Below, piece by piece: positions 43,316-51,408 of a stretch of DNA of 64,000 nucleotides. Position 1 is the stretch's first letter. Each line of letters starts with the position of its first letter. Origin of the DNA: Streptomyces uncialis (lineage in GTDB: Bacteria; Actinomycetota; Actinomycetes; Streptomycetales; Streptomycetaceae); NCBI RefSeq assembly GCF_001905345.1, contig NZ_LFBV01000010.1, forward strand, positions 261,955-325,954. Direction: 5' to 3'. Under the pieces are notes generated by a model, which saw nothing but the letters and a program-made list of their open reading frames with translations, was not told the origin of the DNA and searched no databases. Both the position numbers and the translations under genes were made by a program.

Positions 43316-45103
43316 TCAGCGGGTGGCCCGGTTGACGGCGGAGACAACGGCCTTCAGCGAGGCGCGTGTCGTATTCGCGTCGATGCCGATCCCCCACAGG
43401 ACCTTGTCGCCGATCGCGCACTCGATGTACGAGGCGGCCTGCGCGGAGGCGCCCTCGCTCATCGTGTGCTCCTGGTAGTCCAGCAGCCGTACGTCGATGC
43501 CGATGGACTGGAGGGCGTCGAAGAACGCGGAGATCGGGCCGTTGCCGGTGCCGCTCAGCGCGGTGTCGGCGCCGTCGACGGTCGCCTCGACGGTGAGCCG
43601 GTCGATGCCGTCGGTGTCGGTGGTGGACTGGCCGGTGCGCAGCTGGACGCGGCCCCACGGGTTGTCCGGGTTCGGCAGGTACTCGTCCCGGAAGACGTTC
43701 CAGATGTCCTTGGGGGTGATCTCGCCGCCCTCGGCGTCCGTCTTCGCCTGGATGATCCGGGAGAACTCGATCTGCATCCGGCGCGGCAGGTCCAGCTTGT
43801 GCTCGTTCTTCAGGACGTAGGCGATGCCGCCTTTGCCGGACTGCGAGTTGACGCGGATCACGGCCTCGTAGGAGCGGCCCACGTCCTTGGGGTCGATGGG
43901 CAGGTACGGCACGGCCCACTCGATGTCGTCGACGGTGACGCCCTGGGCGGCGGCGGTGGCCTCCATCGCGTCGAAGCCCTTCTTGATGGCGTCCTGGTGG
44001 GAGCCGGAGAAGGACGTGTAGACGAGGTCACCGACGTACGGGTGACGGGGGTGGACCTCCATCTGGTTGCAGTACTCGGCGGTGCGGCGGACCTCGTCGA
44101 TGTCGGAGAAGTCGATCTGCGGGTCGACGCCCTGCGAGAACAGGTTCATCCCCAGGGTGACCAGGTCGACGTTGCCGGTGCGCTCGCCCTGGCCGAACAG
44201 GCAGCCCTCGATACGGTCGGCGCCGGCCATCAGGGCCAGTTCGGCGGCGGCGACGGCGGTGCCGCGGTCGTTGTGCGGGTGCACGGACAGGCAGACGTGC
44301 TCGCGGCGGGACAGGTTGCGGCTCATCCACTCGAAGCGGTCCGCGTGGGTGGACGGCGTGGACCGCTCCACGGTCGCGGGCAGGTTGAGGATGATCTCGC
44401 GGCCCTCCTCGGGCTGCCAGACGTCCATGACCGCCTCGCAGACCTCCAGCGCGAAGTCCAGCTCGGTGTCGGTGAAGATCTCCGGGCTGTACTGGTAGCC
44501 GAAGGTGGTGCGGTTGTCCAGCAGCTTCTCCGCGTACTCCATGACCAGCCGGGTGCCGTCGACGGCGATCTGCTTGATGTCGTCCTTGGAGCCGCGGAAG
44601 ACGACCCGGCGGAAGACGGGCGCGGTCGCGTTGTACAGATGGACGGTGGCGCGCTTGGCGCCGACCAGGGACTCCACCGTGCGCTCGATCAGGTCCTCGC
44701 GGGCCTGGGTCAGTACGGAGATCGTGACGTCGTCGGGGATCGCGTGCTCGTCCTCGATGATCGACCGGACGAAGTCGAAGTCGGTCTGCCCGGAGGCCGG
44801 GAAACCGATCTCGATCTCCTTGAAGCCCATCTTCACCAGCAGATCGAACATCTCGCGCTTACGGGCGGGCGACATGGGGTCGATCAGGGCCTGGTTGCCG
44901 TCACGCAGATCGGTGGACAGCCAGCGGGGGGCCTTGGTGACACGCTGGTCGGGCCAGGTCCGGCCGGTGATGTCGACCTGCTCGTACGGGCGGTACTTGT
45001 GGGTCGGCATCGTGGTGGCCCGCTGGAGGTGCGTCGCGTTGGTGACCGGCGTGGGACTGCCGACGGCGGACGCGGGGGCGGCGGGGCGGGAAGGGCTGGA
45101 CAT
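43316..45103 (-). CDS. leuA: 2-isopropylmalate synthase
   Basis: This 595-aa enzyme condenses acetyl-CoA with 2-oxoisovalerate, the first step of leucine synthesis. The catalytic TIM barrel shows STDLRDGNQALIDPM (metal Asp and catalytic Arg), EIGFPASGQTDFDF and HPHNDRGTAVAAAELALMAGADRIEG. The C-terminal LeuA dimer domain, giving leucine feedback inhibition, covers about residues 450-590 (VEATVDGADTALSGTGNGPISAFFDALQSIGIDVRLLDYQEH). GAGGAG precedes ATG 45103; starts at the internal MPTHKYRPYEQ are possible. A leader peptide upstream adds control by leucine supply. Confidence 0.97.
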   Translation of the reverse strand: MSSPSRPAAPASAVGSPTPVTNATHLQRATTMPTHKYRPYEQVDITGRTWPDQRVTKAPRWLSTDLRDGNQALIDPMSPARKREMFDLLVKMGFKEIEIGFPASGQTDFDFVRSIIEDEHAIPDDVTISVLTQAREDLIERTVESLVGAKRATVHLYNATAPVFRRVVFRGSKDDIKQIAVDGTRLVMEYAEKLLDNRTTFGYQYSPEIFTDTELDFALEVCEAVMDVWQPEEGREIILNLPATVERSTPSTHADRFEWMSRNLSRREHVCLSVHPHNDRGTAVAAAELALMAGADRIEGCLFGQGERTGNVDLVTLGMNLFSQGVDPQIDFSDIDEVRRTAEYCNQMEVHPRHPYVGDLVYTSFSGSHQDAIKKGFDAMEATAAAQGVTVDDIEWAVPYLPIDPKDVGRSYEAVIRVNSQSGKGGIAYVLKNEHKLDLPRRMQIEFSRIIQAKTDAEGGEITPKDIWNVFRDEYLPNPDNPWGRVQLRTGQSTTDTDGIDRLTVEATVDGADTALSGTGNGPISAFFDALQSIGIDVRLLDYQEHTMSEGASAQAASYIECAIGDKVLWGIGIDANTTRASLKAVVSAVNRATR

Positions 45104-45200
45104 GATGCGTAGGGCTCCTCTTGGTCCACGGGGGACGGCCGACGGCTGAGCGCAACACCGAACTCCGCGGGGAGGGGGTCGGCCTACGACTTACAGGCCC
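45104..45200 (-). promoter_or_regulatory. leuA leader RNA with exclusive pairings
   Basis: In the RNA, GGCCT at the end of the leader peptide gene can pair with AGGCC just after its stop. The same AGGCCGAC can pair instead with GTCGGCC about 35 bases later, 28-40 bases before the leuA start. The two helices exclude each other, as an attenuation or pseudoknot switch needs. Ribosome stalling on the Leu codons would free the second helix. Confidence 0.55.
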
Positions 45201-45238
45201 TCGCCGCGGCAGCTAAGGAGAAGCAGCCCGAAACGCAT
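45191..45238 (-). CDS. leuL: leuA leader peptide
   Basis: A 15-codon frame reads MRFGLLLLSCRGEGL, with four consecutive Leu codons (CTG CTT CTC CTT) and a fifth at the end. It ends 87 bases before leuA on the same strand. CTT and CTC are not the favoured Leu codons in this genome, which would sharpen sensitivity to charged tRNA-Leu. Such leader peptides before leuA are described by comparative work in actinobacteria. No clear ribosome site precedes the ATG. Confidence 0.8.
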   Translation of the reverse strand: MRFGLLLLSCRGEGL

Positions 45239-45447
45239 GGTGGTCGCAGCCTAGCCGAGCCTCCCCCGGACCGGTGCCCTGTCCCAGTATGCGGGACGGA
45301 TGGGGCGGGTCGGGGCGAAGGGTCCAGGGCGGGCCCCATGGCCCATCGGAACCCTCCCACGCCCGGGAACAGCCCTGTTTCACTCCTTTTCACCAATCCA
45401 CGTGACAACGGGTGACAACTCGATGACCCAGTGCCACATTGCGAGGC

Positions 45448-46515
45448 ATGGCATCTCAGCGTCCGGGCCACGAGCCCGTCTTCTGCACCGTCATCCCGCC
45501 GCACGTCCTCGACAAACTGGCCGAGGCCGCCGACTCCGTCATCTCGGCGGCCGCCCGCCGCACCCTGGAACTGGACGCCGCCCAGCGCACCCGGCGGCGG
45601 ATCACCGCCGTGCGCGGCGCCGTCCTGAGCGCCGTCACCGGCGTCTCCGACACCCCGGACCGCCGGGTCCACGACGCCCGGACCCGGGAGGTGCTGCCCG
45701 GCCGCAAGGTCCGTGACGAGGGCGACGAGCCGACCGGCGACGCCACGGTCAACCGCGCGTACTCCGGACTGGGCGCCACCTTCGACCTGTACCTCAAGGA
45801 GTACGGCCGCCGCTCCATCGACGACTCCGGGCTGCCGCTCATCGCGACCGTGCACTACGGCGAGAACTACGCGAACGCCTTCTGGAACGGCGAGCAGATG
45901 GTCTTCGGCGACGGGGACGGCGACCTGTTCCTCGACTTCACGCTGCCGGTGGACGTGATCGGCCACGAGCTGACGCACGGCGTCGTCCAGTACACGGCGA
46001 ACCTGGAGTACTACGGGCAGTCCGGCGCCCTCAACGAGTCGGTGTCCGACGTCTTCGGCTCACTGATCAAGCAGTACGCGCTCGGACAGCGCGCCGAGGA
46101 CGCGGACTGGCTGATCGGCGCGGGGCTGCTGGGCCCCTCGGTCACCGGGACGGCGCTGCGCTCGATGAAGGCGCCCGGCACCGCGTACGACGACGACGTG
46201 CTCGGCAAGGACCCGCAGCCCGCGACGATGGACGACTATGTGCGCACCAGCCGCGACAACGGCGGCGTGCACATCAACTCGGGCATCCCCAACCACGCCT
46301 TCTACCTGCTCGCCACGGACCTCGGCGGCAACGCGTGGGAGCGGGCGGGCCACATCTGGTACGACACGCTGACCAGCGGCGAGCTCGCGTCGGACGCGGA
46401 CTTCGCGGACTTCGCCCGGCTGACCCTGGCCACCGCCCGGAGCGTCTTCGGGGACGGTGACGAACTGGAGGCCGTCCGCAAGGCGTGGTCGTCCGTGGGC
46501 GTCCCGACGGGCTGA
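45448..46515 (+). CDS. Protealysin-like M4 metallopeptidase
   Basis: The 355-aa zinc protease has the HELTH motif (VIGHELTHGVVQYT) and third ligand Glu in GALNESVSDVFG, plus the active-site GGVHINSGIPNHAFYLLA. Calcium-site region DGDGDLF is seen. There is no signal peptide. Instead of the large thermolysin propeptide there is a short N-terminal segment PVFCTVIPPHVLDKLA, the mark of the protealysin subgroup, whose members act inside or between cells. ATG 45448 is used; TTG 45439 is possible. The inhibitor-like gene follows 8 bases after its stop. Confidence 0.92.
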   Translation: MASQRPGHEPVFCTVIPPHVLDKLAEAADSVISAAARRTLELDAAQRTRRRITAVRGAVLSAVTGVSDTPDRRVHDARTREVLPGRKVRDEGDEPTGDATVNRAYSGLGATFDLYLKEYGRRSIDDSGLPLIATVHYGENYANAFWNGEQMVFGDGDGDLFLDFTLPVDVIGHELTHGVVQYTANLEYYGQSGALNESVSDVFGSLIKQYALGQRAEDADWLIGAGLLGPSVTGTALRSMKAPGTAYDDDVLGKDPQPATMDDYVRTSRDNGGVHINSGIPNHAFYLLATDLGGNAWERAGHIWYDTLTSGELASDADFADFARLTLATARSVFGDGDELEAVRKAWSSVGVPTG

Positions 46516-46522
46516 TCGGGGT

Positions 46523-46801
46523 ATGCGGACAGTCATGCGTATCTTCGTGCGGCGCACAGGTGGGTTCGCGGGGATCGAGCGGCAGGCGGAGGTCGACACC
46601 GCCTGCCGGGCCGACGCCGCGGACTGGCACGCCCTGGCCGAACAGGCCCTGGCCGGTGCGAGTCCGGTACCCGGTACGGGCGTCCCGGACGGTTTCTCGT
46701 ACGAGGTCACCGTCGACGGCCGGACCCTGCACTACGCGGACCCGACCCTGACGGACGCGCAACGGGAACTCGTCTCCCGAGTCCTGAAGGAAGGCGCCTG
46801 A
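46523..46801 (+). CDS. Emfourin-like inhibitor of protealysin-type protease
   Basis: The 92-aa protein reads MRIFVRRTGGFAGIERQAEVDT, a pattern I know from emfourin, the inhibitor encoded with protealysin in Serratia. The remainder has DGFSYEVTVDGRTLHYADPTLTDAQRELVSRVLKEGA, the beta-sheet and helix layout of that family. ATG 46523 or 46535 may be the start. Its place directly after the M4 protease gene makes a protease-inhibitor pair by context; the inhibition itself is inferred. Confidence 0.8.
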   Translation: MRTVMRIFVRRTGGFAGIERQAEVDTACRADAADWHALAEQALAGASPVPGTGVPDGFSYEVTVDGRTLHYADPTLTDAQRELVSRVLKEGA

Positions 46802-46876
46802 CCCCCTGCCCCTCTGACGACCGAACCGGACCGGGGCGGGGGCAGGCGTGTGCCCCCAGCCCCGCCCCACCACCAC

Positions 46877-47250
46877 AGGGGCGCGAGGAACCGCGCACCC
46901 ACGGGGAACCGGCACAGGAACAACCACGCCCAGCACAGGCGACCCAGGGGCGCGGGGAACCGCGCGAAAACGAGGACCGGCCCGCACCCGAAGAGCGACC
47001 GCAAGAGGGCAGCACCTCAGGGGCGCGGGGAACTGCGCACCCACGTCCGTACCCACACAGGGACAAGTACGCCCAGGCGTGGAACCCCAGGGGCGCGGGG
47101 AACTGCGCACCCACGAGCGACCCGCACAAGAAGAACCGCGCCCAGCACAGCAGACCCAGGGGCGCGAGGAACCGCGCGAAAACGAGGACCGGCCCGCACC
47201 CGAAGAGCGACCGCAAGAGGGCAGCGCCTCAGGGGCGCGGGGAACTGCGC
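46877..47250. repeat. Cluster 2 of the 20-bp repeat (6 copies)
   Basis: Plus-strand copies are at 46877-46896, 46946-46965, 47019-47038, 47089-47108, 47158-47177 and 47231-47250. Some have GAGGAACCGCGC variants. Copies 2-3 and 5-6 frame the same spacer containing GAGCGACCGCAAGAGGGCAG. The 522-bp gap between the convergent emfourin-like and TetR gene ends has no gene. Confidence 0.88.
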
Positions 47251-47308
47251 ACCCACCGAGCGACCCGCACAGGAAACACCGCGCCCCGCACAGGCAACCC
47301 AGCGGCGC

Positions 47309-47325
47309 GAGCCCAAGACGGGCTC
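47309..47325 (-). terminator. Short hairpin at the TetR gene stop
   Basis: GAGCCC and GGGCTC pair around AAGAC; the stem starts at the stop codon of the TetR gene. It may work together with the repeats beyond it. Confidence 0.45.
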
Positions 47326-47980
47326 AGGACAGCGGCGCCAGCCCCGCAGTCACCGAGGCCGCCGCACGGCGCGACGTGTCGCCGGACGCGCGCGCGAAGT
47401 CGAGGACCAACCCCCGCAACACCTCGGCGGAGCCGTACGCACCGGTGATGTACCCCGCCCGCCCCAGATGCGCCAGCCCATGCATCTGGCAGAACAGCTG
47501 CCGCACCAGCAGATCGGGATCGGCCCCCGCCCGGAAGCGCCCCGCCGCGACACAGCGGCGGATCGCGTCCCGCGGGGCGCGCAGCACATGGACACCCAGC
47601 CTGCGGTCGTCCTCGGTCTGCTCGAACCCGGCGATCGCGGAGCCGCCGAACATCACCGCGTACACATCGGGCTCCTCGCGGGCGAAGTCCTGGTAGGCGC
47701 GGCACAGCGCGGCGAGTTCGGCGACGGGGTCGTCGGGGTGGGCGGCCGAGGCGGCCTCGACCCGGGTGTGGAAACGGTCGAAGCCCTCCTTCATCAGCGC
47801 GCGGACGAGTCCGGGCATCGACCCGAAGTAGGTGTACACGGCCATGGTCGACGCGCTGACGGCCTTGACCAGCCGGCGGACGCTCAGCGCCGCGGCGCCC
47901 TCGTCCGCGAGCATCCGGGCGGCCTGGTCCAGCAGACAGCGGCGTACGTCGGTGGGCTCTCGCCGTTCCTCGGTTGACAC
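47324..47980 (-). CDS. TetR-family repressor with C-terminal WHG-type domain
   Basis: The 218-aa protein has an HTH (VRRCLLDQAARMLADEGAAALSVRRLVKAVSASTMAVYTYFGSMPGLVRALMKEGFDRF) and a helical sensor half ending in a WHG-like region (LFCQMHGLAHLGRAGYITGAYGSAEVLRGLVLDF). GTG 47980 is the start. It is divergent from the SGNH hydrolase gene with a two-site operator between, indicating joint repression. Confidence 0.9.
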   Translation of the reverse strand: MSTEERREPTDVRRCLLDQAARMLADEGAAALSVRRLVKAVSASTMAVYTYFGSMPGLVRALMKEGFDRFHTRVEAASAAHPDDPVAELAALCRAYQDFAREEPDVYAVMFGGSAIAGFEQTEDDRRLGVHVLRAPRDAIRRCVAAGRFRAGADPDLLVRQLFCQMHGLAHLGRAGYITGAYGSAEVLRGLVLDFARASGDTSRRAAASVTAGLAPLS

Positions 47981-47988
47981 CAGGCCAC

Positions 47989-48020
47989 CATAACGCTGTT
48001 ATAGACATAACGGTGTTATG
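47989..48020. promoter_or_regulatory. Double TetR operator between TetR and SGNH genes
   Basis: ATAACGCTGTTAT (47990-48002) and ATAACGGTGTTAT (48007-48019) are two dyads of form ATAAC-n3-GTTAT, 17 bp apart. They lie 9-40 bases before the TetR start and just before the hydrolase start. Confidence 0.8.
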
Positions 48021-48037
48021 GGTGGGGGCGATCACCT

Positions 48038-48847
48038 GTGAACGGAACCGGCATGCCGGTTCCGGTGCACCGGCACGTCCCAGCGACCGATACGGAAGAG
48101 GACCCATTGCTCCCGCGCAGTGTCCGCGCCATGCGCCGCCAGCTGACCCGGCTGCCCGAGGCGGGCGGCGCCACCGAAGGGCTCACCGAACACCACGGCC
48201 CCGGCCCCGCCCGCCCGCCGCTGCGGCTCGTGATGATCGGGGACTCGGTCGCCGCCGGGGTCGGCGCACCCGCCCTCGGCGAGGCCCTGGCGGGCCACCT
48301 CGCCGCCGCCCTGACCCGGATGACCGGGCGTCCCGTCTCCTGGCGGGTCTCCGCACGGGCCGGGGCGACCCTCCCGTATGTCCGCCGCTCCCTGCTGACC
48401 GGGCTGACCGACCCGACCAGCCGCTGGACCCCCGACCTGGTCCTCGTGGTGGCGGGGACGAACGACGCGCTGCGGCTGTGCCGCCCCCGCGCCTTCCGCG
48501 CCGAGGCGCGGCGGCTGGTCCGGGACATCCGGCTGCGGCTCGGGGACGACGTCCCCGTGGTGTTCACCGGGCTGCCCGACCTGCGCGGGGTGGAAGGGCT
48601 CCCCGCGGCGATGCGGGCGCCGCTCGGACAGTACGTCCGGCTGCTGGACCGGCAGCTGCTGGCCCTCGCGCGCCAGGACCCGGGCGTGCACCATCTGTAC
48701 TCCGGCGGAATGCCCGAGATCCCCGGGTCCTGGATCGCCGAGGACCGGTTCCACCCGTCCCCGGAGGGCTACCGGGCCTGGGCCCGGGTCCTCGCGGGCC
48801 GTCTGTCGACCCTCACGGAAACACTGCTGCCGGACCCCGTACGGTGA
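48038..48847 (+). CDS. SGNH/GDSL-family hydrolase
   Basis: The 269-aa enzyme has block I LVMIGDSVAAGVG (nucleophile Ser), block III VLVVAGTNDAL and block V DRFHPSPEGY (catalytic Asp/His). It is probably an esterase or lipase on a small substrate. There is no signal peptide despite many secreted relatives. GTG 48038 is the start; upstream residues are not conserved. Control by the divergent TetR is likely. Confidence 0.9.
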   Translation: MNGTGMPVPVHRHVPATDTEEDPLLPRSVRAMRRQLTRLPEAGGATEGLTEHHGPGPARPPLRLVMIGDSVAAGVGAPALGEALAGHLAAALTRMTGRPVSWRVSARAGATLPYVRRSLLTGLTDPTSRWTPDLVLVVAGTNDALRLCRPRAFRAEARRLVRDIRLRLGDDVPVVFTGLPDLRGVEGLPAAMRAPLGQYVRLLDRQLLALARQDPGVHHLYSGGMPEIPGSWIAEDRFHPSPEGYRAWARVLAGRLSTLTETLLPDPVR

Positions 48848-48860
48848 CCGGGTCCGGCAG
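48827..48860. terminator. Bidirectional terminator, SGNH hydrolase and era
   Basis: CTGCCGGACCC and GGGTCCGGCAG form a perfect 11-bp stem; the 12-base loop holds the hydrolase stop codon. It separates convergent genes. Confidence 0.75.
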
Positions 48861-48903
48861 TGTGGACAGGCGGGCGGCGCGGCGCAAGAGGCCCGCGGAT
48901 CCG

Positions 48904-49854
48904 TCAGAAGCCCAGCTTGCGCAGCTGACGGGGGTCGCGCTGCCAGTCCTTGGCGACCTTCACATGCAGATCGAGGAAGACCGGGGTGCCCAGCAGCGCC
49001 TCGATCTGCTGACGGGACTTGATCCCGACCTCCTTGAGCCGCTTGCCCTTGGGACCGATCACGATCCCCTTCTGGCTCGGGCGCTCGATGTAGACGAAGG
49101 CGTGGATGTCCAGCAGGGGCCGGTCGGCGGGCCGGTCCTCGCGGGGCAGCATCTCCTCGACGACCACGGCGATGGAGTGCGGCAGCTCGTCCCGCACCCC
49201 CTCCAGCGCGGCCTCACGGATCAGCTCGGCCACCATGACCTGCTCGGGCTCATCGGTGAGATCGCCCTCCGGGTACAGCGCGGGACCCTCGGGCAGCAGC
49301 GGCACCAGCAGATCCGCCAGCAGACCCACCTGCTGGCCCTGGACCGCCGACACCGGCACGATCTCGGCCCACTCGAAGCCCAGCTCCTTGGCGAGCTGGT
49401 CCACCGCGATGAGCTGCTCGGCGAGGGTCTTCTGGTCGACCAGGTCCGTCTTGGTGACGATCGCCATCTTCGGGGTCCTGCGGATACCCGCGAGCTCCTT
49501 GGCGATGAAACGGTCACCGGGGCCGAGCTTCTGGTCGGCGGGCAGACAGAACCCGATCACGTCGACCTCGGCCCAGGTGGCGCGCACCACGTCGTTGAGC
49601 CGCTGGCCGAGCAGCGTACGGGGCTTGTGCAGGCCAGGGGTGTCGACCAGCACCAGCTGGGCCTCGGGGCGGTGCACGATGCCCCGGACCGTGTGCCGGG
49701 TGGTCTGCGGCCGGTTGGAGGTGATCGCCACCTTCTGGCCGACCAGAGCGTTCGTGAGGGTGGACTTGCCGGCGTTGGGACGCCCCACGAAGCAGGCGAA
49801 GCCCGCCCGGTGGGTGGCTTCGGAAGGCTCGGATGACGGGGTGCGAACACTCAT
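48904..49854 (-). CDS. era: GTPase Era
   Basis: This 316-aa GTPase binds 16S rRNA and assists 30S ribosome assembly. G1 is GRPNAGKSTL, G2 region TTRHTVRG, G3 DTPGLHKP, G4 TKTD and G5 VSAVQG; the C-terminal KH domain shows KGIVIGPKGKRLKEVG. Length is normal. ATG 49854 is used; ATG 49863, three codons earlier, is possible. It belongs to the phoH-ybeY-era set, though separated here by the aminotransferase/MerR insertion and a repeat cluster. Confidence 0.97.
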   Translation of the reverse strand: MSVRTPSSEPSEATHRAGFACFVGRPNAGKSTLTNALVGQKVAITSNRPQTTRHTVRGIVHRPEAQLVLVDTPGLHKPRTLLGQRLNDVVRATWAEVDVIGFCLPADQKLGPGDRFIAKELAGIRRTPKMAIVTKTDLVDQKTLAEQLIAVDQLAKELGFEWAEIVPVSAVQGQQVGLLADLLVPLLPEGPALYPEGDLTDEPEQVMVAELIREAALEGVRDELPHSIAVVVEEMLPREDRPADRPLLDIHAFVYIERPSQKGIVIGPKGKRLKEVGIKSRQQIEALLGTPVFLDLHVKVAKDWQRDPRQLRKLGF

Positions 49855-49920
49855 GCCGCCCATTGTCCCCGATCCGCCGGGCCCTGTGGCACCGCACCCG
49901 CTTTCGATCACGGCTCGCGC

Positions 49921-50019
49921 CCGTACCGGACGGCCCCCCGGCCGCCCGGTACGGGCTGCCCTCGCCCTGTACCGGACGGCCGGGGGGCCGCCCGGTACAG
50001 GGCGAGGGCAGCCCGTACC
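49921..50019. repeat. Perfect 28-bp inverted repeat between aminotransferase and era
   Basis: Arms at 49948-49975 and 49992-50019 are exactly complementary (28 bp, starting GGTACGGGCTGCCCTCGCCC) with a 16-base GC-rich loop. A smaller dyad (CCGTACCGG at 49921, CCGGTACGG at 49946) overlaps the left arm. It can fold as terminator RNA or extrude as a cruciform and lies 48 bases past the aminotransferase stop. Confidence 0.88.
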
Positions 50020-50066
50020 ACGGGACCCGGGCGCGCCCCGCGCGCCCACCGTTCCGGCAGCCGTGG

Positions 50067-50861
50067 TCATGGGGTGACGAGGGGTTCCGAGTCATAGGCC
50101 CGGTGCAGTGCCTCCAGGAAGGCCGGGGCCTGCGGCAGGTCCGCCGACCCGATACGGCGCACCGCCACACCCGGCGTCCAGGAGTTCATGACGACGGCCC
50201 CGGCCAGCTCCGGCACGTCGTCCGGGGTGATCCGCGCCACGCGCTGCGGGACGTCCAGGGCCTCCAGGCGGCGGCTGACGATGCCCATCGTCGTCCCGCG
50301 CAGCATCTCCGCGTCCGGCCACAGCACCGAGGTGCCGTCCCAGAACGCCAGGTTCCAGATCGTCGCCTCGCTGAACGCGCCCGTGCGGTCGGTGAACGCG
50401 GCGTCGTCGAAACCCTGCTCCACGGCCCGCCGCAGCAGATGGGTCTTGGCCACCTCGCCGACGTGCTTCACGGCCGGCAGGAACCGTTCGTGCCCGACGA
50501 CCGCCAGGGCCAGCGGTCCCGGTGGGCCGGAGCTGGGTTCACCCGTGCGGACCAGCACCTCGGGCTCCGCGTCCGCCGCGGTGAACTCCCCCGCCGGTGA
50601 GTACACCGTCGCCGTCAGGGAGAGGTCTGCCGGGCCGTCCGCGAGGGCCGTCCGCAGCAGGGCGCGCACCCGGTCCTCCGGCAGCGCCCGGCCGAACAGT
50701 TCCACGGAGGCGGACCTGAGCCGTTCCAGATGGAGGTCGAGGCCCCGTACCCGGCCGTCGCGGACCTGTATGGCGGTGAAGTGGGCGTGGCCCGCGAAGG
50801 CCAGCGGCGCGAGGTCGCCGGCGGTGGCCGTCCGGCCGTCACGCTGCACGACGAAGTTCAT
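50067..50861 (-). CDS. Class IV aminotransferase-like PLP enzyme
   Basis: The 264-aa protein has the fold-type IV pattern: a HFTAIQVRDGRVRGLDLHLERL start and the PLP Lys candidate in VKHVGEVAKTHLLRRAVEQGFDDAAFTDRTGAFSEATIWNLAFWDG, then GTTMGIVSRRLEALDVP. Relatives include branched-chain and D-amino-acid aminotransferases and aminodeoxychorismate lyase; the substrate is not clear. GGAGG lies 5 bases before ATG 50861. Its promoter looks MerR-dependent and the MerR gene is divergent. Confidence 0.88.
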   Translation of the reverse strand: MNFVVQRDGRTATAGDLAPLAFAGHAHFTAIQVRDGRVRGLDLHLERLRSASVELFGRALPEDRVRALLRTALADGPADLSLTATVYSPAGEFTAADAEPEVLVRTGEPSSGPPGPLALAVVGHERFLPAVKHVGEVAKTHLLRRAVEQGFDDAAFTDRTGAFSEATIWNLAFWDGTSVLWPDAEMLRGTTMGIVSRRLEALDVPQRVARITPDDVPELAGAVVMNSWTPGVAVRRIGSADLPQAPAFLEALHRAYDSEPLVTP

Positions 50862-50902
50862 GGTGTCCTCCGGTGGATCGGAATCAACTGCTTCCAGCAG
50901 GA

Positions 50903-50933
50903 CGTTAAGGGGTGACACCGGTGACAAGGTCAA
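50903..50933 (-). promoter_or_regulatory. MerR-type promoter for the aminotransferase gene
   Basis: On the minus strand a -35 TTGACC (50928-50933) and a -10 TTAACG (50903-50908) have a 19-bp spacer holding the dyad TGTCACCGGTGTCA (12 of 14 symmetric). The long spacer and central dyad are the MerR-family activation design. Transcription would start about 35 bases before ATG 50861. Confidence 0.68.
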
Positions 50934-50951
50934 GTCGAGGGGGAACAACAC

Positions 50952-51302
50952 ATGTTGATCGGGGAACTGGCCCGGCGCACCGAGGTCAGCAAGCGGTCCC
51001 TGCGGTACTACGAGGCGCAGGGGCTGCTGAGCGCCGTGCGCGGGGTCAACGGCTACCGGGAGTACGACGAGGAGTCGCAGGCCACCGTGCGGCGGGTGCG
51101 GACGCTACTGGACGCGGGGCTGTCCACGGAGGTGATCCGGGAGTTGCTGCCGTGCGCGCGGGGCGAGGGCGCGGGGTTCGCGTTCGAGCTGTGCGGGGAG
51201 GTGCGGGAGGTGCTGGGGCGGGAGCTGGCGTCGACCGACGCGCGGATCGACGGCCTCCGCAGAAGCCGCGAAGCCCTCGCGGGTTACCTGTCCCCGGTAT
51301 GA
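50952..51302 (+). CDS. MerR-family regulator
   Basis: The 116-aa protein has the N-terminal MerR winged helix (LIGELARRTEVSKRSLRYYEAQGLLSAVRGVNGYREYDEES) and a dimerising coiled coil (VREVLGRELASTDARIDGLRRSREALAGYL). Two Cys residues (LPCARGEG, FELCGEV) are too far apart and too few for a typical metal site, so an organic or redox signal is more likely. It is divergent from the aminotransferase gene, whose promoter at 50903-50933 has MerR spacing. Confidence 0.92.
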   Translation: MLIGELARRTEVSKRSLRYYEAQGLLSAVRGVNGYREYDEESQATVRRVRTLLDAGLSTEVIRELLPCARGEGAGFAFELCGEVREVLGRELASTDARIDGLRRSREALAGYLSPV

Positions 51303-51408
51303 CCCCACCCGGTCCGTACGGCCCCACCCGGTCCGCGGGTCGCCTTCGCTCGCGCCGCCGGGTTTCTTGTGCTGGACGCGGTTGTCCCTGTCCCGTCACT
51401 CGTGGGGT

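Noticed and set aside
43466..45112. 548-aa open frame opposite leuA
   Set aside because: Mirror frame of a highly conserved enzyme gene; no family features.
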